Source of the DNA: Opitutia bacterium
GTDB lineage: Bacteria; Verrucomicrobiota; Verrucomicrobiia; Opitutales; Opitutaceae
Length of the DNA stretch: 63,615 nt
Direction: 5' to 3'
Assembly (NCBI GenBank): GCA_947474365.1
Contig: CANJIU010000051.1
Location: 1-63,615 of the forward strand
This document shows, piece by piece, positions 18,740 to 26,168 of this stretch; within the stretch, counting starts at the first letter, position 1; each line of letters starts with the position of its first letter. The notes under the pieces are model-generated. The model ran no database searches. It saw only the letters and a list, made by a program, of their open reading frames with translations, and was not told the origin of the DNA. The position numbers and the translations under genes are program-made.

Positions 18740-19933
18740 TCAGCGGAGCGGCGAACGGCCGCTCAGAATCAGCCACGCAAGCGGATAGACGACGCCGGAC
18801 ACGAGGAAGATGGGTGTAAACGAATAGTGATCCACCACGGGGCCGATCACGAGATTAGACAACATCCCGGCGATGCCGCCGAAAAAGCCCGTCAGGCCGA
18901 CCGTCGTCGCGACATCCCGCGGCTCCACGGTGTCACCAATCAGCGTCATGAAGTTCGTGATCCAGACGCCGTGCGCAAACATCAGCACGCACATGAGTGC
19001 GATCGCAAACACGGGAGTGCCGGCAAGAACAACAAAGAACGACGCGGGCGTCAGCAACGCCGCCACCAGCATCAGCGTCATCCGGGCCCGCCGCTGCGGC
19101 CAGCCGCGCGCGACACACATGTCCGACACCTGTCCGGCACCGAGGTTGGCAACTTCAAGGGCGAGAAACGGAATCCAGGTCAGCGCCCCGATGGCCGCCA
19201 GCGACATGCCGCGTTCCCGGGAAAGATACTGGGGAATCCAAAACATGTAGAAATAATACACGGGATCGAAACAGAAGCGCGCCGCGAGCAGCCGCCGCAC
19301 CTCGCGCCGGCCCAGCAGCGCCCGCCAACCGGAGATCGGAAGATTTGCAGCATGTGACCGCGTGACGGCTGGCACGCCGCGAAAGGCGAGCATCCAACCG
19401 ATCAGCCAAATCGCACCGAGCGCAGCCGTCGCCGCAAACGCGCCCCGCCAGCCGACGTGGGACGCGGTCCAGACCACCAGGGGCGGAGCAATCATTGACC
19501 CCAACGATGCGCCACTCGTGGCGAGCCCGATCGCAATACCGCGGCGTTTGGGATCCATCCATTCGACCGCACCCTTGATCGCTCCGGGAATCGCGGGGCC
19601 CTCCCCGGCCCCAAGTAAAAACCGCGCCGCACCGAGTGAGAGCGGGCCGACCAAGAAGGCATGCGCCGCGCTGGCCACCGACCAAAAGCCCACCGAGAGC
19701 GCCAGACCACGGCGTGTGCCCAGCACGTCCATCACGCGACCGCCGAGCACGAGCATGATTGTATAGCTCAGGACGAAAGCGAACACGACCCGTGAATACG
19801 AGGTATTCGTCATGCCAAACTCCGCGATGATCTGCGGCGCGAGGACGCTGAGCACCTGCCGATCGAGAAAACACAGCGCCGCCGCGAAAAACAAGAGGCC
19901 GCAGAGGACCCAGGCGCGGAGCGGTGAAATCAT
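18740..19933 (-). CDS. MFS transporter, ACS/hexuronate-type
   Basis: The 397-residue protein has about 12 transmembrane helices. MFS motifs include GGRVMDVLGTRRGL in the loop 2-3 position and RFLLGAGEGPAIPGA, which resembles the ACS (anion:cation symporter, ExuT-like) family signature. It probably imports the mono- or oligosaccharide produced by the operon's glycosidase. I prefer the ATG at 19933 (MISPLRAW); a GTG seven codons upstream (19954) is possible. It sits 33 bp downstream of the TonB receptor stop. Confidence 0.88.
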   Translation of the reverse strand: MISPLRAWVLCGLLFFAAALCFLDRQVLSVLAPQIIAEFGMTNTSYSRVVFAFVLSYTIMLVLGGRVMDVLGTRRGLALSVGFWSVASAAHAFLVGPLSLGAARFLLGAGEGPAIPGAIKGAVEWMDPKRRGIAIGLATSGASLGSMIAPPLVVWTASHVGWRGAFAATAALGAIWLIGWMLAFRGVPAVTRSHAANLPISGWRALLGRREVRRLLAARFCFDPVYYFYMFWIPQYLSRERGMSLAAIGALTWIPFLALEVANLGAGQVSDMCVARGWPQRRARMTLMLVAALLTPASFFVVLAGTPVFAIALMCVLMFAHGVWITNFMTLIGDTVEPRDVATTVGLTGFFGGIAGMLSNLVIGPVVDHYSFTPIFLVSGVVYPLAWLILSGRSPLR

Positions 19934-19966
19934 TGCGAGCGGCAACCGGGGCACATGAGCGTGGAA

Positions 19967-22963
19967 CTAGAAGCCGAGTGCGACGGAGAGCCGGAAGCTG
20001 CGCGGCTCGCGCGGCACGACACGCCAGTAGCCATCCCCCACGCGGTTCAAGCGGATGATCTGCGCGTCGGTATTGTCGAGCAGGTTGGCGATATTGAGTT
20101 GCACGCGCAAGGTGGTGCCGGCTCCGAGCGGACCGGACTTGAGCTTCGTCGCATACCCGAAAAGCGCATCCACATTGTAGATTTCCGGGCCGTAGAGGAC
20201 TTTCCCGAGCACGTCCTTGCCCAGCGCGTCGAAGCCTACGATGTCGCGCTGCAGCACGTTCTTATCCTGCCAGCGCACGCCGCCTCCGATGAAGGCTCCC
20301 TTGAGCCGACCATCGCTGAACGAATAGCGGGTGAAGACGTTGGCCTTGTGCGGGCGGTTGTTGTAGCCGAGCTTGTTCAGGGCAAAGAGATTTTCGACGC
20401 CGGTCTCGATCTGGGCGATTTCGGTGGCGACGGGAATGTTGGCCGTCGTGATCAGGCTGGTCGGGAACTTCGCATAATACGCCTTTTGCTCCGCGAACCA
20501 CGAATACCATTCCTGCCCAAGGTTGCTGCGCTCGAGTTTGGTGTACGAGTAGGCGGCGGTGATCGTCCAGTTCTTGGTCGGGTTGGCCTTGAGCTCGAAC
20601 TCGTATCCCTGGGTGTCGAGATCCGACAGAAAATCACCGAGGTAGGCATTGATGTAACGCGTGTCCGCCTCCGCCTGCGTGATGCGCCCCGCATCGCGGT
20701 AGGCGTTGATGATGCGGCGATGCGCGAGGATAAACGTATTGTCGCGCACGGTCGGGTCGTTTTTTGAGGCGGTATGATAGGCGGTGGCGCGCGCGAAGAC
20801 CCGGCCGTCGAGAAAGCTGAACATCATTCCGTAATCGCGCCCCAGACCCTCGGGCGGAGGCGGAAACGTGACGTCGGGCAAGATGCGGCGCGTGGTCTGA
20901 GGAGCGCCGTTGTTGTTCGACTGATTGTAGAAGGCGCTGAGCCACGACGTGAGCCTGACGACCGCGCCAGCCGTGTAGGTGGTAAAGTCGTACGAACGGG
21001 CCGCGACGGTGTCCTCGCCGAGGAAACCATATTCGTTGAGCAGCTTCTCGCCGGAGATCACCCGCGGGTCGCTGGCGGGCAGCCGGTCGACGAGCAGCGG
21101 AACGATGTCCACCTGGTCGTGACGCAGGCCGCCGGTGACGACGAGCCGGCCGTCGAGAAAGCGGCTCTGCGTGGCGATCATCTGGCTGTCGATCTCGCGA
21201 TGAGATCCAGGCGTACCCGCGTTGGAAACGAGCCGGCCCTTGTAGTTGGTGCCGCCAAAAGCGATCGGCCGCAGGTCGAAGCGCGTGCCGGGGATGTAGG
21301 TTTCAGGCGCGCCGGGCGTGACGTAGTTGCGCCGGGAAAGGAGATTTTGGGCATTTTCCGGCGCGGCGGCGTTGAGCACGGAAACATGGGTCGTCGCGTT
21401 GACGAGAATCTCCGGTCCCTGCCCCGTGCGATAATTCTGGATCGAGCGTTCGGCCATGCCGGCGAGGCGATGCTCGCCCCAGCGGCGAAGATCGAGTTTC
21501 CACGATCCGGTGGCGCGCATGACGCGGTTCACCGTGTCCTCGAAGTTGTGATACCCGACCTGCTCAACGTAGAGTTTTCCGGCGTTGGGATTGGCGACGC
21601 GCGTGGCGGTGCCGTCGGGGTTGGGTAGGAAGAGATTAGGGTCGCCGTAGAGCGAGAAGCTCCCGGAAAGCTGGTGGGAGAAGCCGCTGCCGCCCTCCTC
21701 GTTGAAGGCCAGTTCGAAGAAGCCGTCGGCGCCCAGCTTCTGCTCGAGGCGGAAAAACTTTCGGGAGATCGTATTGTTTCGCCGCGCCTCGGGACCGTAG
21801 TAATTGATGTCGTAGGGCGCGTACGGGAGACCGTCGGCCCGCGGCGCGGTCGGCAGGAGGGTGGAGTAAGGGGTGTCCTGGCGCTGCACGGGGATGCCGC
21901 TGTTGACGCCGGTTTCGTAGATGCTGGCGCTCTGATAGACGACGCCATTGGCGCTGCCAGTGCGGGTGAAAATCGAACGGCCGTCGTTCGTCACGAGGAT
22001 GTTCTTGATTCCGGTGCCGCGGATGCCGAAGGCATTTTGGACAGTGGACGTGCCGGTGCCGAACGAGGTGTTGTCCACCGTGGGCCGCCCCTGCCGCCAC
22101 CAAAACGAGAGCGCGTCCGCGCGGTTGAAGGGCCGGTCCGTGGGGAGCGACAGTTCGCCGCGTTCGTAGAGCCCGGTGAGAATTGTATTCTGAAACGGCT
22201 TGAAGCCAGCGACGGCGGACCAGCGGTCGGTCGTGCGGGTGGCGTAACGGCGCCACGTGTCGGCCTCGTCGTGCACGGCCATCACCCGGACGCCGAGGCG
22301 GTCCTTGAGCGCAGCGACGTTGACGTCGGTCTCGCCGCGATAGGCGCTCCAGGAGCCGGCCACGACGTTGACCTTGGCTGAGGTGCGGCGCAGGTCGGCG
22401 AGACGCGTCTGGGCATTGATGATACCGCCCGCGGATCCGAAACCAAAGAGGACGGAATTGGGACCGCTCGAAACCTCGAAACGCCCCGTGTTATAGGTGT
22501 CGGTCGGCAGGGTGGTCTCAAGAAAATCGACGGTCTTGGAGCCGGCGAGGCCGCGGTTGTTGACGCGCACGTCGTTCAGCAGGCCACCATCGAAGTAAAA
22601 GAAACTGGGCGCGGTGGTGACGGCATTGAAGTCAGCGTTGGAGTTGACGCCGTACTCCAAGACCTGGGCGAGGCCGGTGGCCCCGAGGTCCTTCAGGAAT
22701 TCCTCCGTGAAGACGGAGACAGACGCGGGTGTTTCCGAGAGCTTGGTGTTGAGACGACTGCCGGCGAGGGTGTTGGCCGCTTGGTAGCCGTTGTCCTGAT
22801 CGCCGGTGACCGTGAAGGGACTGAGCACCACCGCGTCTTCCTTCCCTCCGGCTGAGTTCGGAGTAGCCGGGGCGGATTGAGCGCGGGCCGTGAGAGATGC
22901 GCCGAGCACCAGCAATCCGAAGCAAAGCACAGCGTGGGAAGGCGGCAGGAGGGAGAGGCGCAT
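19967..22963 (-). CDS. TonB-dependent outer-membrane receptor of the rhamnoside locus
   Basis: The 998-residue protein has a signal peptide (MRLSLLPPSHAV ... TARAQS). A linker with VVLSPFTVTGDQDNGYQAA is typical of Opitutaceae receptors. A plug follows with GRFEVSSGPNSVLFGFGSAGGIIN, then a large barrel ending in SVALGF. The start at 22963 is set by the signal peptide; 25 open codons upstream are unlikely to be translated. It is the first gene of the operon with the MFS transporter, isomerase and GH106-like enzyme and presumably brings their substrate across the outer membrane. No SusD lipoprotein is present. Confidence 0.93.
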   Translation of the reverse strand: MRLSLLPPSHAVLCFGLLVLGASLTARAQSAPATPNSAGGKEDAVVLSPFTVTGDQDNGYQAANTLAGSRLNTKLSETPASVSVFTEEFLKDLGATGLAQVLEYGVNSNADFNAVTTAPSFFYFDGGLLNDVRVNNRGLAGSKTVDFLETTLPTDTYNTGRFEVSSGPNSVLFGFGSAGGIINAQTRLADLRRTSAKVNVVAGSWSAYRGETDVNVAALKDRLGVRVMAVHDEADTWRRYATRTTDRWSAVAGFKPFQNTILTGLYERGELSLPTDRPFNRADALSFWWRQGRPTVDNTSFGTGTSTVQNAFGIRGTGIKNILVTNDGRSIFTRTGSANGVVYQSASIYETGVNSGIPVQRQDTPYSTLLPTAPRADGLPYAPYDINYYGPEARRNNTISRKFFRLEQKLGADGFFELAFNEEGGSGFSHQLSGSFSLYGDPNLFLPNPDGTATRVANPNAGKLYVEQVGYHNFEDTVNRVMRATGSWKLDLRRWGEHRLAGMAERSIQNYRTGQGPEILVNATTHVSVLNAAAPENAQNLLSRRNYVTPGAPETYIPGTRFDLRPIAFGGTNYKGRLVSNAGTPGSHREIDSQMIATQSRFLDGRLVVTGGLRHDQVDIVPLLVDRLPASDPRVISGEKLLNEYGFLGEDTVAARSYDFTTYTAGAVVRLTSWLSAFYNQSNNNGAPQTTRRILPDVTFPPPPEGLGRDYGMMFSFLDGRVFARATAYHTASKNDPTVRDNTFILAHRRIINAYRDAGRITQAEADTRYINAYLGDFLSDLDTQGYEFELKANPTKNWTITAAYSYTKLERSNLGQEWYSWFAEQKAYYAKFPTSLITTANIPVATEIAQIETGVENLFALNKLGYNNRPHKANVFTRYSFSDGRLKGAFIGGGVRWQDKNVLQRDIVGFDALGKDVLGKVLYGPEIYNVDALFGYATKLKSGPLGAGTTLRVQLNIANLLDNTDAQIIRLNRVGDGYWRVVPREPRSFRLSVALGF

Positions 22964-23098
22964 GACGAATGGGGGTTGGGCGAAAACCAGGGCCACGGAA
23001 ACTGGCGCTGCAAGCGAAACTTCGGAGGGGTGCACCATTGCTCCACCCTTCAGAATGCCGACTCCAGCGCCGCCCGTGACCGGCGCGCCGGACCTGCT

Positions 23099-23833
23099 TC
23101 AGAACAAAAGCTTCAATCCGGCGATCACACTGAGCGCAAGTGCGATGTTCTCGAACGAGCGCTGCTCGATCCTCATCACCAGTTTCCGGCCGAACCAAGC
23201 GCCGGCCACGACGAGCGGCGCGAGCAGCAGGTTCAGCCTTAAGCTCTCGCCGTTGATCAAACCGAGGTGAAGCATGAAAGGCACCTTGAAGAAATTCAGC
23301 AGCAGAAAGAACACCGCGCCGGTCCCGACAAAATCCATCTTTGGCAAACGCATCGCCAGCATGTAAACCGCCATCAGTGGGCCCGCCGCGTTGGCGACCA
23401 GCGTGGTGAAACCGGCAAGCACCCCGATGGTCGGCGGAAACCAGGAGCCGTGCTCCGTTTCGTGTCCGGCAAAACGACGACGGATCACATGCATCGCCAC
23501 CAGCGAGAGCACAATCCCGCCGATTAGCAGCTTCGCCTGGCGCTCGTTGACCAGGTCGAGGGCGAAATAGCCGAGCACCACCCCTGCCGCCGTCCACGGA
23601 AACAGCCGCCAGATGTGTTTCCATTTCGCGTGCTGCCGGTACGACGCCGCCGCCACGAGATCGCCGATACACAGGAGGGGCAGCACCATTCCGGTCGCCT
23701 GTTTTGCGGGCATCAGCTGCGCAAAGATCGCGACAGCCAGCATCCCGAGACCGCCAATGCCAGCCTTCGAAATCCCGACAATCAGGGCAGCCACAATGGC
23801 GAGCCCCCATTCCCAACCCTCCAGATGTGTCAT
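23099..23833 (-). CDS. TauE/SafE-family membrane permease
   Basis: The 244-residue protein has eight or so hydrophobic helices and the family's glycine-rich N-terminal segment (VGISKAGIGGLGMLAV). It also has the repeated-half motif near GVLAGFTTLVANAAGPLMAVYML. TauE/SafE proteins move sulfonates, sulfite or other organic anions across the inner membrane; the substrate here is unknown. Its start codon overlaps the recF stop by 4 bp (23830-23833), so it is translationally coupled to recF, which has no obvious functional link. Confidence 0.9.
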   Translation of the reverse strand: MTHLEGWEWGLAIVAALIVGISKAGIGGLGMLAVAIFAQLMPAKQATGMVLPLLCIGDLVAAASYRQHAKWKHIWRLFPWTAAGVVLGYFALDLVNERQAKLLIGGIVLSLVAMHVIRRRFAGHETEHGSWFPPTIGVLAGFTTLVANAAGPLMAVYMLAMRLPKMDFVGTGAVFFLLLNFFKVPFMLHLGLINGESLRLNLLLAPLVVAGAWFGRKLVMRIEQRSFENIALALSVIAGLKLLF

Positions 23834-24933
23834 GCGGCGGCCTTTTCCGAAAATGCGCCGTCGCTCACTTCAAACACCTGCCAGGTCCCCAAGCCGGCGT
23901 CCGGCCCGCCTGCGGCGGTGGGCAGTTGCGTGCCCGTGGCAATGACCTGCGATTCGGGATCGATCGCCGACCAGAAACGCGCGCGCCGCTCCGGGTCCAG
24001 TTCACCCAACACATCGTCGGCCAGCAGCACGGGGCAGATGCCACTCTTCGCCCGAAACCACGCGGCCTGAGCGAGACGCAGCGACAGCACGAGCGAACGC
24101 TGCTGCCCTTCGGACGCAAAGTCCTTTGCCACCGTCCGCTTTACGTTGAAATGGAAGTCGTCGCGATGCGGCCCGACGAGCGTGGTGCGAAACTGCTGGT
24201 CGCGCGCGCGCCCCGACTCAAGCCGCGCGAGCAACGATTCCGCCGAGGGTTCGGAGAAGTTCGGTTCATAGACCAGCCCGGCCGGCTCACCGTCACCTGA
24301 AAGTCGCGCATAGGCTTCCTTGAGGGTTTTGCCGAGGGCACGGAGCCCATCGGACCTCAGGGCGATAAGTTCCGCCGCAGCCGGCGCGAGCGCCTGCTCA
24401 AAGGCTCCGAACTCCGCCGGCGATCCCCGTCCCGACTTCAGGAGTGCGTTGCGTTCCGCCAGCGCACGCGTCGCAGTCTGCAGCGCACGCAAATAGCCCG
24501 CATCCATCGCGGCCAGGGTGAGATCCAGCCAGCGGCGGCGCCCGGCCGGTGAGCCGCGGACGAGCAGCAGATCCTGCGACGAAAAAACGACCGTGGGAAA
24601 TTTCCCGAGATACTCCGCCAGCTTTGTCACCCGCGCCTGATCGCACCACAGCTCCTTGCCGTCATGCCGCAGCTTAATTGTGACCTGGGTATCCCCTTGG
24701 CGCTCATGTTCGATCTCAAACGCGAGCGCGGCACAGTGCTGGCCGATGCCCACAAGAAGCTTGTTATCGGTCGTGCGAAATGAACGCAGCGCCGTGAGGA
24801 AACCCGCCGCCTCGAGCAGATTGGTTTTCCCCTGCCCGTTCGCGCCGACGAGAAAGTGCTGCCGCCCGGAAAATTCGAGCGCGGCAAACCCCACGTTGCG
24901 AAAATGCCGGAGCGTGAGTTTGCGCAGGCGCAT
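23830..24933 (-). CDS. recF: DNA replication and repair protein RecF
   Basis: The 367-residue SMC-like ATPase helps load RecA at gaps in single-stranded DNA. The Walker A motif GANGQGKTN lies at about 32-40, after RLRKLTLRHFRNV. The LSLRLAQ region gives the ABC-type signature segment and LLADDVLGELD the Walker B and D-loop. The length is normal. In many bacteria recF sits with dnaA/dnaN/gyrB; here it is followed by a TauE/SafE gene with a 4-bp overlap, and gmhA diverges upstream. Confidence 0.96.
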   Translation of the reverse strand: MRLRKLTLRHFRNVGFAALEFSGRQHFLVGANGQGKTNLLEAAGFLTALRSFRTTDNKLLVGIGQHCAALAFEIEHERQGDTQVTIKLRHDGKELWCDQARVTKLAEYLGKFPTVVFSSQDLLLVRGSPAGRRRWLDLTLAAMDAGYLRALQTATRALAERNALLKSGRGSPAEFGAFEQALAPAAAELIALRSDGLRALGKTLKEAYARLSGDGEPAGLVYEPNFSEPSAESLLARLESGRARDQQFRTTLVGPHRDDFHFNVKRTVAKDFASEGQQRSLVLSLRLAQAAWFRAKSGICPVLLADDVLGELDPERRARFWSAIDPESQVIATGTQLPTAAGGPDAGLGTWQVFEVSDGAFSEKAAA

Positions 24934-25058
24934 GGGCCCATGAGTAGTGTGTAGCGTGTGGCGGGTAGCGAGCCTGTTTCGCAGGCGGAAATCGTCGAAT
25001 TTCCGAATCCCATTTTCTCCTCGCCACTCCGTTTTCCCTGCCCGCTACTCTCGGCGAC

Positions 25059-25619
25059 ATGACCCTCGACGCCTCGCTCGCCGAAACCGTCCGCACCTTC
25101 CAGGACCTCCCGACCATCCGCCCGGATATTGAACGCGCGGGCGACCTGATGCTGACCACGCTGCAACGCGGCGGGAAGTTGCTGATCTGCGGCAATGGCG
25201 GCAGCGCAGCGGAAGCGGCGCATTTCGCAACCGAGCTGGTCGGACGCTATGCCAAGACCCGTCGTTCCCTTCCGGCGATCGCGCTCTCCTCCGACGGGTC
25301 GCTATTGTCCTGCATCGGCAACGATTTCGGCTACGATCAAGTGTTCGCCCGCCAAGTCTCCGGTCTTGCGCAAAAAGGGGACCTGCTCGTTGTGCTCACC
25401 TCGAGCGGCAATTCCGGCAACATTATGGCCGCGCTGCACGAGTCCCGGACACTCGGCCTCGAAAGCGTCGCCTTCCTCGGCCGCGGGGGCGGCAAGGCCA
25501 AAGGTCTGGCCACGGTCGATTTGATCATCCCCGGCGGGAGCGGCGCCGCCGCCCAGGAGGCGCATCTGTTTTTGATCCATCATTTCTGCGAACGGATTGA
25601 CGAAGCGTTTCCCGTCTGA
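25059..25619 (+). CDS. gmhA: SIS-domain phosphoheptose isomerase
   Basis: The 186-residue single SIS-domain protein matches sedoheptulose-7-phosphate isomerase. It has the CGNGGSAAEAAHFATELVGR motif, VVLTSSGNSGNIMAAL, and a C-terminal EAHLFLIHHFCE segment with the catalytic Glu/His type residues. It makes D-glycero-D-manno-heptose 7-phosphate for the LPS inner core. Length and motifs fit GmhA well, although DiaA-like proteins are close relatives. It diverges from recF across a 125-bp spacer and has no heptose pathway partner beside it. Confidence 0.9.
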   Translation: MTLDASLAETVRTFQDLPTIRPDIERAGDLMLTTLQRGGKLLICGNGGSAAEAAHFATELVGRYAKTRRSLPAIALSSDGSLLSCIGNDFGYDQVFARQVSGLAQKGDLLVVLTSSGNSGNIMAALHESRTLGLESVAFLGRGGGKAKGLATVDLIIPGGSGAAAQEAHLFLIHHFCERIDEAFPV

Positions 25620-26168
25620 CCGCGCGATTCGGGGATTCATGCGCGTTTTTTCTGCGCACCGCAGTTTCTCCGAAATGAATTAATCGACGGGTCTTCGAAT
25701 GCGGCGTGGCACCCGCGCTGCTAGACCGACGACGCCAATCGTCCGATCAGCTCAGCAACCAGGTGGCGTTTCAAGCCACGCTGAACCATGCCGGCATGCG
25801 CTTTATCATGCCGGCCCGTCCGACCCTTTTCCTTCTCCCGGAAGGAGAGTGGCAGCACAGGCTGGACATCCGTTCCTTCGGGAACGCCACCCTTCATTTT
25901 GACGGCCGCGTCGACTGCTCCGGGGATATAGGCCTCCCGTCTCACAGGCGGCGACGCGCGCGACGCACCGGCCACTCGCCGTAATTGAATTCCGCATACT
26001 CGAGATCCGCCTTTCGTTTCACATCCGGATGACGGAATTTTCTGCCTCCACCCCGCTCCGGGAATTGAATTACTACAAAAATGCCCGGGCAAGTTGTGGC
26101 ATCTGCTGTGCTGAACCGGACAACGCCAATCGTCTGATTCAAACCGCAACCATGAACTTGCCCAGGCT
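25620..26168. other. Intergenic region with a diverged direct repeat
   Basis: No convincing gene is visible in these 549 bp. A roughly 45-bp imperfect direct repeat occurs at 25717-25761 and 26108-26152, sharing a CGCCAATCGTC core and a GCAACCA end. The second copy ends 16 bp before the TonB receptor start, so the region probably contains the operon promoter, but I cannot fix -35/-10 boxes. Confidence 0.6.

Noticed and set aside
19967..22963. SusC of a Bacteroidota-type SusCD pair
   Set aside because: There is no SusD-like lipoprotein gene in the operon, and the sequence style matches stand-alone verrucomicrobial receptors.
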